Source: Paraburkholderia sp. CNPSo 3272 (GTDB taxonomy: Bacteria; Pseudomonadota; Gammaproteobacteria; Burkholderiales; Burkholderiaceae). Taken from it: DNA of 64,000 nucleotides. The stretch lies in contig NZ_JAMBPQ010000005.1 of the NCBI RefSeq assembly GCF_024206495.1, forward strand, positions 1 through 64,000. Direction: 5' to 3'. Below are positions 8,443 through 17,390 of the stretch, in pieces; position 1 is the stretch's first letter; each line of letters starts with the position of its first letter. The notes under the pieces are model-generated. The model saw only the letters and a list, made by a program, of their open reading frames with translations. It had not been told where the DNA came from and made no database searches. The translations under genes and the position numbers were made by a program.

Positions 8443-9911
8443 TGAATCCGACCACCCCATCGTCCGCAGGTCTCGCCGCGCTCGAAGCCCGTCTGCGCGA
8501 GGATCTCGCGTGGCTCGAACTGCCCGCGAAGCGCTGGATCCCCGAACGCACCCTCGACGGCCGGCCCTTGATCGACGTGGCGATCGTGGGAGGCGGCATG
8601 GCCGGGCTTGCGCTGGCCGCCGCGCTCGGCCATCTCGGCATCGACGCCGTGATTTTCGATCAGTCGCCGCGCGGCTTCGAAGGCCCATGGGCCACCACCG
8701 CGCGCATGGAAACATTACGCTCTCCGAAACAGCTGACCGGCCCCGCGCTCGGCCTGCCCTCGCTCACGTTCCGCGCATGGTTCGAAGCGCAGTTCGGCGG
8801 GCAGGCGTGGGACGCGCTCGACAAGATTCCGCGCCTGCAATGGATGGACTATCTGCGCTGGTATCGCGATGTGCTCGACATCGACGTGCGCAACGAACAC
8901 CGCGTGACCGCCATTACGCCATGCGAGAACGGCAGTGTCGCGCTGTCCGTCACGAGCGCCGCCGGCAGCGAGACCGTCCATGCGCGCCACGTCGTCCTCG
9001 CGACGGGCCGCGACGGCCTGGGCGGCCCTGCCGTGCCGGCCTTCGTGCGCGATCTGCCGCGCCGCTTCTACGCCCACTCTTCCGATGTCATGGGCTATGG
9101 CACGCTGCGCGGCAAGCGCGTCGGCGTAATCGGCGCGGGTGCATCGGCGATGGACAGCGCGGCCACCGCGCTCGAAGCCGGTGCGGCCTCGGTCGACCTC
9201 CTGATCCGCCGCACGGACATCCCGCGCATCAACAAAGGCAAGGGTGCCGGCAATCCGGGCCTCACGCACGGCCATGTCGCGCTGCCCGATGACTGGAAGT
9301 GGCGCATCCGCCACTACATCAACGTGCAGCAGGTGCCGCCGCCGCGCGGCAGTACGCTGCGCGTGTCGCGCCACGCCAACGCCCGCTTCAACCTCGGTGC
9401 GCCGATCACCGCTATCGAACGGGTGGACGACGAACTGCACGTCAGCACGCCCAAAGGCGACTTCGCACTGGACTTCCTGGTGTTCGCAACGGGCTTTCGT
9501 ATCGATCTGGCGAGCCGCCCCGAATTCGCACCGTTTGCCCGCCACGTCCGTGCGTGGAAAGACCGCTACGCGGCGCCTGCCGGCGACGACGACGTCGAGC
9601 TCGCCGATTCGCCCGACCTCGGACCGGTGTTCGAGTTCCAGGAAAAGACGCCCGGCGCGTGTCCCGGACTCCAACGCATCCACTGCTTTTGCGCGCCCGC
9701 GACGCTCTCGCACGGCGCACTGTCGGGCGATATTCCGGCTGTCAGCGATGGTGCGAAGCGGCTCGCACAAGGGCTTGCCGCGACCTTCTATCGAGAGGAT
9801 GTCGAATTGCATTACGCCAATATGGAGGCCTTCGCCGAGCCGGAAATCGAAGGCGACGAATGGACGCCCGCGCCACCGCCTTCGGCCCTCGCCGAGCGCG
9901 AAGCGAAATGA
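8442..9911 (+). CDS. FAD/NAD(P)-binding flavoprotein monooxygenase
   Basis: 489-residue flavoprotein. It has two dinucleotide-binding Rossmann motifs: GGGMAG (residues 50-55, FAD) and GAGASA (231-236, NADPH), the arrangement of class B flavin monooxygenases. LVFATGF near residue 348 matches the conserved ATG-type motif of such enzymes. The classical FxGxxxHxxxW fingerprint is not evident, so the reaction is uncertain. The ATG overlaps the LysR stop (TAATG), implying coupling. Followed by two CMD/AhpD-like proteins; this trio suggests oxidation of a small, perhaps sulfur-containing, organic compound. Confidence 0.8.
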   Translation: MNPTTPSSAGLAALEARLREDLAWLELPAKRWIPERTLDGRPLIDVAIVGGGMAGLALAAALGHLGIDAVIFDQSPRGFEGPWATTARMETLRSPKQLTGPALGLPSLTFRAWFEAQFGGQAWDALDKIPRLQWMDYLRWYRDVLDIDVRNEHRVTAITPCENGSVALSVTSAAGSETVHARHVVLATGRDGLGGPAVPAFVRDLPRRFYAHSSDVMGYGTLRGKRVGVIGAGASAMDSAATALEAGAASVDLLIRRTDIPRINKGKGAGNPGLTHGHVALPDDWKWRIRHYINVQQVPPPRGSTLRVSRHANARFNLGAPITAIERVDDELHVSTPKGDFALDFLVFATGFRIDLASRPEFAPFARHVRAWKDRYAAPAGDDDVELADSPDLGPVFEFQEKTPGACPGLQRIHCFCAPATLSHGALSGDIPAVSDGAKRLAQGLAATFYREDVELHYANMEAFAEPEIEGDEWTPAPPPSALAEREAK

Positions 9912-9943
9912 GCGCGTGAATCTGCAGTTTTCCGGAGTTGACC

Positions 9944-10456
9944 ATGACATACGACACTGACGACATCGTCGATCGCGTTGCCGGGCTGGCGCCCGACTCG
10001 GGCACGCATGCGTTGCGGCACCAGCGCGCCAAGGTAGTGGAAGCGACGCAGGGCAGCTACGACGCGCTGTTCGACCCCACGCTGGAAGGCCTCACGCTGG
10101 TCGAGCGGCTGCTCGTCGCGCTCTACGCGAGCCGCCTCGCGCCCTCACCGGCGCTCGCGGCCCACTACCGCGCGGAACTGGCCGCGCACGAAGTCGATGC
10201 AGCGACGCTCGCCGCCGTGGAAACGGGCGCGCCCGAGGATCTCCCTGCGCCGCGCCTCCGCGCGATCCTCACGTTCACGCGCACGCTGATCGAAAATCCG
10301 GTCGCCGGCGACAAGGCCGCGCTGCAGACGCTGCCCGCCGCCGGCCTGACGACGCCGGCTGTCGTCGCGCTCGCACAGCTGATCGCCTTTCTGTCGTACC
10401 AGACGCGCCTCGTCGCGGGTCTGCAAGCCCTCAAACAGCTGGAGCGCGCATCATGA
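9944..10456 (+). CDS. CMD-domain protein, Avi_7170-like
   Basis: 170-residue all-helical protein of the carboxymuconolactone-decarboxylase/AhpD-like fold. The start is fixed by GGAG six bases before ATG 9944. It lacks the CxxC pair of true alkylhydroperoxidases, so it is probably not redox-active itself. It overlaps the next gene, which does carry the pair, by four bases; such adjacent CMD/peroxidase pairs are known as the Avi_7170/Avi_7169 families and often sit near luciferase-like monooxygenases and peptide-type ABC transporters. Likely a partner subunit. Confidence 0.72.
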   Translation: MTYDTDDIVDRVAGLAPDSGTHALRHQRAKVVEATQGSYDALFDPTLEGLTLVERLLVALYASRLAPSPALAAHYRAELAAHEVDAATLAAVETGAPEDLPAPRLRAILTFTRTLIENPVAGDKAALQTLPAAGLTTPAVVALAQLIAFLSYQTRLVAGLQALKQLERAS

Positions 10457-11052
10457 GCGACGTTATCCGATCGCACGGCTTCACGAACGAATCGCTCGAA
10501 TGGGAGGCGTGGCTCGACGTTGTCGACCTCGACCAGGCCACCACAGGTCAGATCGCCGTTCTCGAGGAAAGCCATCCCAAGGCCAAAGCCTCGGACTACT
10601 ACCGGTTTCTCGTCCATCAGCCCGAAATCCTCCGGCAGCGCTCCGCGGCGTTCAACGCAATCATGTACGCGCCCGGCGGCTTGCCCCGCGCGGAACGTGA
10701 ACTCTCGACCACCGTGGTTTCGCGGCTCAACGGCTGCGTGTATTGCGCGTCGGTGCACGCCCAGCGTTTCGAGCAGCTTGCCAGGCGCAACGACGTGATC
10801 AGGCAGGTGTTCGCCGATCCTCACAGCGCCGGCACGACAAAGCGCGAAGAGGCGATCGCCCGCTTCTCGGCCGCGTTGACCGAGCACCCGAACGAGATAG
10901 AGGCGCCCCAGTTGCAGGCATTGCGCGAGGCCGGTCTAACGGACGTTGAAATTCTCGACCTGATCCATTCGATTGCCATTTTCGCGTGGGCGAACCGCCT
11001 GATGCTCAATCTCGGCGAACCCGTGTTTCCCGAGCCGATACCCGCCTCCTGA
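10453..11052 (+). CDS. Alkylhydroperoxidase-domain protein, Avi_7169-like
   Basis: 199 residues, AhpD-like helical fold with the peroxidase-type motif C95xxC98xxxH102 in GCVYCASVH. This motif supports thiol peroxidase or disulfide chemistry. ATGA overlap with the preceding CMD gene indicates translational coupling and probably a complex. In this operon it may detoxify peroxides or act on a sulfur intermediate made by the flavin monooxygenase; that role is inference from context. Confidence 0.8.
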   Translation: MSDVIRSHGFTNESLEWEAWLDVVDLDQATTGQIAVLEESHPKAKASDYYRFLVHQPEILRQRSAAFNAIMYAPGGLPRAERELSTTVVSRLNGCVYCASVHAQRFEQLARRNDVIRQVFADPHSAGTTKREEAIARFSAALTEHPNEIEAPQLQALREAGLTDVEILDLIHSIAIFAWANRLMLNLGEPVFPEPIPAS

Positions 11053-11098
11053 CCGACCAACGCTGGACCGTCCTTCAACCAATACCCGGGGATCGCCG

Positions 11099-12403
11099 AT
11101 GGGCACTCAATCTGGCATCAAGCCTGTCATCGTGGCCGCCGTGCTGGCCAATGCGATGGAGTGGTTCGACTTCACCATCTTCGCCGCGATGACGCCGATC
11201 ATCAGCAAGCTGTTCTTTCCGGCCTCGCACGGCGCGGCGGGCGGGGATCTGAACGCGATCCTGCTGACCACGGCCCTGTTCGGCGCGGGCTTTTTCATGC
11301 GGCCCGTGGGCGGCGTGCTGCTCGGTCTCTACGGGGACACGTATGGCCGCAAGGCGGCCATGACGCTCGGCATGGGCATCATGGCGCTGGCCGCCGCGAT
11401 CATGACCTTCGCGCCGACGTATGCCACGGCCGGTCTCGCCGCGCCGCTCCTGATGCTCGCGGCCCGGTTGCTGCAAGGGTTTTCGATAGGCGGCGAATTC
11501 GGCACGTCGACCGCGTTCCTGATCGAACTGGCGCCGCCGAATCGCACGGGCTTCTACGGCTCGTGGCAGATGAGCGGGCAACTCATGTCGACGATGCTTG
11601 GCGCCGCGCTCGGCATGGTGGTCACGCAGGTGTTCACGCCCGAGCAGCAACTCGCCGGCGCGTGGCGCATCCCGTTCGCGGTGGGCCTGCTCATCGCGCC
11701 GCTGACCATCTACCTGCGCCGCCACGCAACCGAAACCTATGCGCGCATCCACGCAACGCCGCACACCCGCGCAACCGAAGCGGCCGCCGTCAAGCGCGGA
11801 CTCTCCGACTATCTGATCGGGATGGGCATGGTGGTCGCGAGCACCGTCACGTTCTACGTCACGTTCGGCTACACGGTCACCTATGCGAAGCAGGTGCTCA
11901 AGCTGCCCGTTTCGGAAAGCTTCATGGTGCAAATGATCGCGGCCATCGTCATGCTGATCGTCACGCCGATCGCGGGCGCGCTCTCCGACCGCTACGACCG
12001 CAAGACGCTGCTGATCGGCTCGCTGGGCGCCTACCTCCTGGCGATCTATCCGCTCTATGCGTGGATCGTGGCGGCGCCGTCCGTCTCCCGGCTCCTCGTC
12101 GCTCAGATCGTGATTGGCGTGTTGAGTGCGACCTTCCTCGGCGTCTACTGCACGACGCTCGCCGAGATGTTCCCCAAGCGCACGCGCGCGACCTCGCTCG
12201 CGGTGGTCAATAACGTCGTCGTCCTGATCTTTGGCGGCTTTGCGCAGACCTTCGTGACCTGGCTCATCATGCTGACGGGCTCGCCGCTGGCACCGGTGCT
12301 CTACGTGATGATCGGCATCGCGCTCAGCCTCGTGGCCGTTGTGGCGCTGAAGCCCGGTCATTTCAGGCAGGGCAGCGCAAACGCCGCTCAAACCATCGGG
12401 TGA
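11099..12403 (+). CDS. MHS-family major facilitator transporter
   Basis: 434 residues with about 12 membrane segments. The start AAVLANAMEWFDFTIFA and the loop GLYGDTYGRKAAM are characteristic of the metabolite:H+ symporter family (KgtP, ProP, ShiA relatives). LLQGFSIGGEFGTSTAFLIE matches the conserved helix-5 region. It ends the LysR-led operon, 46 bases after the peroxidase gene, so it probably imports the substrate of the flavin monooxygenase, a small carboxylate or zwitterion. The exact substrate cannot be read. Confidence 0.85.
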   Translation: MGTQSGIKPVIVAAVLANAMEWFDFTIFAAMTPIISKLFFPASHGAAGGDLNAILLTTALFGAGFFMRPVGGVLLGLYGDTYGRKAAMTLGMGIMALAAAIMTFAPTYATAGLAAPLLMLAARLLQGFSIGGEFGTSTAFLIELAPPNRTGFYGSWQMSGQLMSTMLGAALGMVVTQVFTPEQQLAGAWRIPFAVGLLIAPLTIYLRRHATETYARIHATPHTRATEAAAVKRGLSDYLIGMGMVVASTVTFYVTFGYTVTYAKQVLKLPVSESFMVQMIAAIVMLIVTPIAGALSDRYDRKTLLIGSLGAYLLAIYPLYAWIVAAPSVSRLLVAQIVIGVLSATFLGVYCTTLAEMFPKRTRATSLAVVNNVVVLIFGGFAQTFVTWLIMLTGSPLAPVLYVMIGIALSLVAVVALKPGHFRQGSANAAQTIG

Positions 12404-12477
12404 GGCAGCGCGCTTTTCCGGGTTGAAGGGGGGCGAGGATGCGGCGACTGGAGCATGCCGTGACGCGGCCCCTCACG

Positions 12478-12954
12478 TCACCTTCCGGTCGTCAGGATTC
12501 CGTCGCCGTCCGAGGCCGTCTGTGCGTTCGACGTGTTCCCTACACGCTCGATCTGCACTTGCATCGACCGTGCGTCGGTGAGTCCCAGCGCCTTCGCCGC
12601 GGCATACGACAGATCGATGATCCGGCCTTTGACGTAGGGGCCGCGATCGTTGATGCGCACCACGACCGACTTTCCGGTTGCCACCGATCTGACGCGCACA
12701 TAGCTGCCGAGCGGCAGGGTTCGATGGGCAGCAGTGAATTCGCCGGTGTTGAAGCGTTCTCCGTTTGCGGTCTCATGGCCCTGGAACTTCTCCGCGTACC
12801 AGGATGCCTCGCCGGACTGAATCACCTCGTGCCGCATATGACAGGCCTCATCCCTGCACGCGGCTTGCCGGGACGCCATCTGTCCGCACGCTGTGAATAA
12901 CGCACAGATTGCGAAAACACTCAAATAGCGCAGTGATGGCGTGATGGACCACAT
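12478..12954 (-). CDS. RlpA-like septal-ring lipoprotein (DPBB domain)
   Basis: 158-residue lipoprotein with lipobox LFTAC (Cys23) and a double-psi beta-barrel domain at about 45-140. Conserved RlpA motifs are present: GEASWYAEKFQGHETANGERF-type segment and RINDRGPY with the catalytic-type Asp. RlpA proteins act on naked glycan strands of peptidoglycan, often at the septum. No SPOR domain follows, so this is the short form. It stands alone, convergent with the transporter gene on its left. Confidence 0.85.
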   Translation of the reverse strand: MWSITPSLRYLSVFAICALFTACGQMASRQAACRDEACHMRHEVIQSGEASWYAEKFQGHETANGERFNTGEFTAAHRTLPLGSYVRVRSVATGKSVVVRINDRGPYVKGRIIDLSYAAAKALGLTDARSMQVQIERVGNTSNAQTASDGDGILTTGR

Positions 12955-13098
12955 GTCAGTCGAATGAGCGATGGCTCAACGTTCTCGAAGAGGCAGAGCA
13001 TACCGCATGCCCGGTCGACATAAAATCCTGGCAATTTTGCAGGTTTCATGCAACGGGCTCGTAAGTGCGGCCCTCATTTCGCGGCAGATCCCCGAAAA

Positions 13099-13126
13099 GA
13101 GCCCCTCGATGCTGAGGAAGGGGCTC
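13099..13126 (-). terminator. Rho-independent terminator after DUF4148 gene
   Basis: Perfect 8-bp stem GAGCCCCT/AGGGGCTC, followed on the minus strand by TTTTCGGGG. It lies 14 bases after the stop of the DUF4148 gene. Confidence 0.75.
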
Positions 13127-13140
13127 GTCACCACCGGGAC

Positions 13141-13446
13141 TTATTGGCCGAAGTAAATCGGCTTCATGCCGTCACCGGCGGTGGGCGCACCGGAAGACGA
13201 GGCACTGCCTGCCATCCCCCCATAACCGCTCGCGCCGTTCTGCGCGGCCACGCGCGCTTCGGCAGCCTGAATGTCGGCTGGATAGTTGGTGTTGTCGCCG
13301 TCGCCTGGGCGGTAGCCCGCCTGTTCGAGCTGGATAAGCTCGGCGCGGACCTGCTCAGGCGTCACGGCGCTGTTCGATTGTGCAAACGAGACAGCCGGAG
13401 CAGCCATGATGGTAAGGATAACGAAGGTTTTACCAAGAGATTTCAT
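13141..13446 (-). CDS. DUF4148 family secreted protein
   Basis: 101 residues with a signal peptide ending AVSFA before QSNSAV. The mature N-terminus VTPEQVRAELIQLEQAGYRP is the signature of DUF4148, a small periplasmic family abundant in Burkholderia relatives and of unknown function. The tail is Gly/Ser-rich. AGAGG upstream of ATG 13446 supports the start. It is monocistronic, with its own terminator at 13099-13126. Confidence 0.88.
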   Translation of the reverse strand: MKSLGKTFVILTIMAAPAVSFAQSNSAVTPEQVRAELIQLEQAGYRPGDGDNTNYPADIQAAEARVAAQNGASGYGGMAGSASSSGAPTAGDGMKPIYFGQ

Positions 13447-13550
13447 GATGAGGTTCCTCTAACGATTGCCACGTAGGGTGCGACAAGCTTGAACCGATGC
13501 GCAGGTTCAGTACGCTCCCGCTAATTTTCCCGCGCCCCCGCTGGCCTCCA

Positions 13551-13799
13551 TTACTCGATGGAGGCTTGATTCCCCGTTCGTTGTGTCCGCCATGTTCTTG
13601 TTTGCGCTGCCCAGCGGCCTGTATCGAATCCCCCCGAAGCGCAGGCCGCTCCGTGGGTCCGCTGCCACCATGCGTGGTGATCGAAATTGCGCAGAAAATC
13701 GGCGCGGCGGCGCTCACGGAGGTAGTGCGCCGTCACGCCGGCAACAGCGATCGCAAGCGCCACCGTGCCGGCAGCCATACCCAGCCAGGTTGGGTCCAC
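13551..13799 (-). CDS. Small single-span membrane protein, unknown
   Basis: An 82-residue frame starting at GTG 13799 with an excellent ribosome site, GGGAGG at 13805-13810 and five bases of spacing. It has a hydrophobic helix near its start (GMAAGTVALAIAVAGVTAHY) followed by a basic segment REReRRADF-type and a His/Trp patch (FDHHAWW), so it should be N-terminally anchored with a cytoplasmic tail. No family recognised. The C-terminal third is low in information, so a coding call rests mostly on the ribosome site and the helix. Confidence 0.5.
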   Translation of the reverse strand: MDPTWLGMAAGTVALAIAVAGVTAHYLRERRRADFLRNFDHHAWWQRTHGAACASGGFDTGRWAAQTRTWRTQRTGNQASIE

Positions 13800-14098
13800 G
13801 TCAGCCTCCCGATTGCATCCGCAGCGCTCGCGCGCTCCATGTGTCCTTGGGCGCTCAGCGTTGGTAGCAACCGTCGCCGACGGGGTTTCCCTGAGCAGGA
13901 CGGATGCCGGAACGGTCAAGCGCCAAGCCGCCTGCAGCACGTTATGCAGATGTCATGCCATCCGGGAGCGATCCGCGCGGCGCCCTTCCCCACGTGCATC
14001 GCGGCGATGCGAGTCTGGGCGCGACCATCACCTGGCCGGTCGATGTTGGGCAATCGCCAACAGGCCCGCCGCGGCGCGCGGCAGTCGGCCAGGTACGG

Positions 14099-15697
14099 TC
14101 ATTCTTGGGCAGCCTCGCGCGCGGCGATCCGCGCATCGAGCGCCGTGCGCAATGCGCTCACCACGTCGGCCCATTCGCCGCGGCGCGTTTGGCGGAACAG
14201 ACGCGCATCGGCGTACCACGGGCTGTCGTCGCGATTCAGCTGCCAGCGCCAGTCCGGTGTGAACGGCAGCGCAATCCATACGGGCTTGCCGAGGGCGCCC
14301 GCCAGATGCGCGACCGCCGTATCGACGGCGAGCACGAGATCGAGCTGCGCGACAAGCGACGCCGTCGCCGAAAACGTCGTGAGGCGCGCGCCGACGTCGA
14401 TCAGCCGGCCGCGCTGCACGAGGTCGTCCATGCACGCGCGGTCGCGCTCGCGCAGTTCTTTTTGCAGGGAAACGAAGCGCACATCGGCGTCGAACAGGGG
14501 CAGGAGTTCCGCAAGCGGCATCGAGCGATTGCGATCGTTCACGTGCGTCGTACTGCCCGACCAGACCAGGCCCACGCGCAGCCGGCGATCGTCATTCTGT
14601 TCCTCGCCGATCACTTCGGACCACGACGCGCGTGCTGCGGCGTCGGCGCGCGCATCGAGATACGCGCCCGAAGTCGCGAAATCCGCTTCGCGCAGCGCGA
14701 GTACGTGGGGCAGGCTCAACATCGGCACGTGATAGTCGAATGCTGGCAGCGCGGACGAATCGCCGATGACGCTGGCCGCGCCCGCCACGTTCTGCAGCAG
14801 CGGCAGCAGGGCGTCCTGCACGCGCACGATCACGTTCGCGCCCTTCGCACGCAGGCGGTCGACGAAGCGCACGAACTGCAAGGTGTCGCCGAGACCTTGT
14901 TCCGCGTGCACGAGCACAGTCTTGCCCGCAAGCGGCTGGCCCTGCCACTGCGTCGCGCCTGGGAAATCGTGCGTCATCGTGCCGTCGCGCCAGCGCCATT
15001 CGTATTCGCGCCAGCCGTGCTCGAATTCGCCGAGCAGCAGATTGGTCTGCGCGCGATTCGTGCGCGCCCCGGCGTCGTTCGTGTCGATCGACAAGGCCTT
15101 CTTGAACTGGCGCAGCGCGTCGTCGAAGCGATGCAGGTCGCGCAACGCAACGCCGAGATTCACGTAGGCGGCGACGAAATTCGGCTTGAGTTCGATTGCC
15201 CGCCGATACGCGTCGAGTTCCTCGTCGTAACGGCCCAGCTCGCCAAGCAGCGTGCCACGGTTGTAGTGCACTTCCGCCGAACGCGGATACCGGCGCGCCA
15301 GGCGCGCGAGATGCACGAGCGCGGCCTCGGCCTCCTCCAGCTGGATAAGCGACATGGCGGCCCCATGCAGCGCTTCGACGTGATCGGGCGCGAGCGCCAG
15401 CAGGCGTTCGTAAAGCGCGACGGCCTGGGTGTGACGCCGCGCGAGCTGGCAAATGCGTGCGGCCTGCTGCAACTGATCCGGAAGCGTTGCGGCCGGTTGG
15501 GCCGCGCGCCACGCGTATTCGGCGGCGCCCGCGTAATCCTCGCGCGTGGCGTAGACAAAGGACATCGCTTCTAGTGCTCCCGCGTGATCGGGATGCGCTT
15601 GCAGGATCGCTTGCAGGTCGTGCTCCGCGGCGTCGATGCGGCCGGCGGTGAAATGCTGCTTCGCCTGGGCGAGCAGCGCGACGATGGTGTCAGTCAT
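14099..15697 (-). CDS. TPR-repeat glycosyltransferase (GT9-like)
   Basis: About 532 residues. The N-terminal half is a run of tetratricopeptide repeats (for example HYNRGTLLGELGRYDEEL and AYVNLGVALRDLHRFDDAL). The C-terminal half resembles ADP-heptose-type transferases: VLVHAEQGLGDTLQFVRF, GLVWSGSTTH, and DLVLAVDTAVAHLAGALGKP, the nucleotide-sugar binding part. Such fusions often modify surface or flagellar proteins. An upstream ATG at 15727 would add ten residues; neither start has a strong ribosome site. It appears monocistronic. Confidence 0.85.
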   Translation of the reverse strand: MTDTIVALLAQAKQHFTAGRIDAAEHDLQAILQAHPDHAGALEAMSFVYATREDYAGAAEYAWRAAQPAATLPDQLQQAARICQLARRHTQAVALYERLLALAPDHVEALHGAAMSLIQLEEAEAALVHLARLARRYPRSAEVHYNRGTLLGELGRYDEELDAYRRAIELKPNFVAAYVNLGVALRDLHRFDDALRQFKKALSIDTNDAGARTNRAQTNLLLGEFEHGWREYEWRWRDGTMTHDFPGATQWQGQPLAGKTVLVHAEQGLGDTLQFVRFVDRLRAKGANVIVRVQDALLPLLQNVAGAASVIGDSSALPAFDYHVPMLSLPHVLALREADFATSGAYLDARADAAARASWSEVIGEEQNDDRRLRVGLVWSGSTTHVNDRNRSMPLAELLPLFDADVRFVSLQKELRERDRACMDDLVQRGRLIDVGARLTTFSATASLVAQLDLVLAVDTAVAHLAGALGKPVWIALPFTPDWRWQLNRDDSPWYADARLFRQTRRGEWADVVSALRTALDARIAAREAAQE

Positions 15698-15727
15698 GGG
15701 AACGCGGGGGCTCGCGCCCGAATGCAT

Positions 15728-16146
15728 GGAAGAGGACTCAAGGCCGCATTTTAACTCAGCCGCGCCCGCGGAGTTCTTCGCACCTCGTCGCCGGGAATCA
15801 TGATAGCGAACGGCGCAGTCGATTTGAAACGCGGAACAACGTGTATTTCTTCGCGTTATTCATTAACGGTAATAATCAGGAATATGGATCACAAAATGTT
15901 TCCAGAAATTACGGTAAAAATGCGATAAATGGCGCGTTTGTACCAGTGCATGGTCGGTGCGGAAAGCCCCTGTTTTACTTGCCATTTCGATCGATCTGGC
16001 TGCCGACGTAATAGTCTGGAACAGGTAAGGAAATGTTAGCCAATAATCGTGGCAGCCATGCCACAATTTCTGAAAATCATTCCGGATATCGCGTTATGCT
16101 CCGCGCTCGCTCGCTTCCGAGTGAATAACAAAGCAATGGAGTTACG
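15728..16146. other. AT-rich intergenic region upstream of the porin
   Basis: About 420 bases without a gene. It is markedly richer in A and T than its surroundings and ends with GGAG before the porin ATG, so it is the porin control region. A perfect 6-bp inverted repeat (16049-16064) and an 11-base word shared with sulfur-gene promoters (16123-16133) lie in it. Confidence 0.6.
16049..16064. promoter_or_regulatory. Inverted repeat in porin control region
   Basis: GTGGCA-GCCA-TGCCAC is a perfect dyad about 85 bases upstream of the porin start. It may be a regulator site; the protein is unknown. Confidence 0.35.
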
Positions 16147-17280
16147 ATGAAAAAGTACGCCCTTTCCGCCCTCGCAGTTGCCGCGGTCTCTTTCGCCAGC
16201 GCCGCACACGCGCAAAGCTCGGTCACGCTCTACGGTTTGATTGACGCGGGCGTCCTGTACACGAGCAACCAGTCGGGCAGCTCGAACGTGCAACAGTCGA
16301 GCGGAGCGCTCAACGGCAGCCGTTGGGGCCTGCGCGGTAGCGAAGACCTGGGCGGCGGCCTCAAGACGATTTTTGTGCTCGAGAACGGCTTCAGCATTTC
16401 GACCGGCGCGGCGAAGCAAGGCAGCCGCATGTTTGGCCGCCAGGCCTTTATCGGCCTATCGAGCGACCGCGCCGGCGCGGTCACGCTGGGTCGTCAGTAC
16501 GACAGCGTGGTGGACAACCTCGGCGGACTGTCGCTCAACGGCACGCAGTACGGCGGCACGCTCGCCGCGCACCCGTACGACAACGACAATCTCAACAACT
16601 CGTTTCGCGTGAGCAATTCGCTCAAGTACCAGAGCGTGAACTACGGCGGCCTCAAGTTCAATGCGCTGTACGGCTTCTCGAACGCCGCAGGCGGCTTCGC
16701 GAACAACCGCGCATACAGCGTCGGCGCCACGTACTCGTTCGGCGGCCTAAAGGCGGGTGCGGGCTATCTTCAGTTGAACAACTCGGGTTCGACGATCAAC
16801 AGCAGCGGCGCGGTCAGCGACGACGCGACCTTCACCGCATCGCGTCAGCGCACCTATGGCGCCGGCCTGAACTATGCCTTCGGCGCGGCCAACGCGGGCT
16901 TCGTGTTCACGCAAACGCAGTTGAGCAACCTCACGGCCATCAACTCGTCGAACGCGGGTGCGACGACTTCGTTCGCCGGCAACAGCGCGCGCTTCAGCAA
17001 CTTTGAAATCAATGGCCGTTATGCGTTCACGCCTGCAATCACCGTGTCGGGCGCTTATACGTACACGGACGCGAGCCTGGACGGCGTGAATCCGAAGTTC
17101 CATCAGTTCACGCTGCAAGGCGACTACGCGCTTTCGAAGCGCACCGACCTGTACGCCGAAGCCGCGTATCAGCGTGTCGTGGATGGCGAAGGCAAGATTC
17201 ACGCGGACATCATGGGTGTTTCCGCGTCCGATTCGAACTCGCAAGCCGTGGCGACCGTGGGTATCCGCCATCGCTTCTAA
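16147..17280 (+). CDS. Outer-membrane porin (OmpC/Gram-negative porin family)
   Basis: 377 residues with a signal peptide (cleavage after AAHA before QSSVTLYG). The mature start SSVTLYGLIDAGV, the segment NGSRWGLRGSEDLGGGLKTIF and the final Phe are diagnostic of the 16-strand trimeric porins of Burkholderiales. It gives diffusion of small hydrophilic solutes through the outer membrane. ATGGAG before the ATG serves as ribosome site. Single gene, ended by a strong hairpin at 17331-17362. Confidence 0.95.
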   Translation: MKKYALSALAVAAVSFASAAHAQSSVTLYGLIDAGVLYTSNQSGSSNVQQSSGALNGSRWGLRGSEDLGGGLKTIFVLENGFSISTGAAKQGSRMFGRQAFIGLSSDRAGAVTLGRQYDSVVDNLGGLSLNGTQYGGTLAAHPYDNDNLNNSFRVSNSLKYQSVNYGGLKFNALYGFSNAAGGFANNRAYSVGATYSFGGLKAGAGYLQLNNSGSTINSSGAVSDDATFTASRQRTYGAGLNYAFGAANAGFVFTQTQLSNLTAINSSNAGATTSFAGNSARFSNFEINGRYAFTPAITVSGAYTYTDASLDGVNPKFHQFTLQGDYALSKRTDLYAEAAYQRVVDGEGKIHADIMGVSASDSNSQAVATVGIRHRF

Positions 17281-17330
17281 TGCGGCGATCGCTCGCAACG
17301 TGAGCGCCGCGCCAGCGGCGATCTGAACAC

Positions 17331-17362
17331 GGGCAGGCAGACGCTTCGGTGTCTGCCTGCCC
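17331..17362. terminator. Bidirectional terminator between porin and dehalogenase
   Basis: Perfect 12-bp stem GGGCAGGCAGAC/GTCTGCCTGCCC closed by a CTTCGG tetraloop element. It lies between two convergent genes. The T-tract is weak on both sides. Confidence 0.75.
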
Positions 17363-17390
17363 GTCTGCTTTGGCAATTCCCTTTAAAAGC

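Noticed and set aside
13904..15574. 556-codon plus-strand frame over the TPR glycosyltransferase
   Set aside because: Antisense to a gene with clear TPR and glycosyltransferase motifs; composition is that of a shadow frame.
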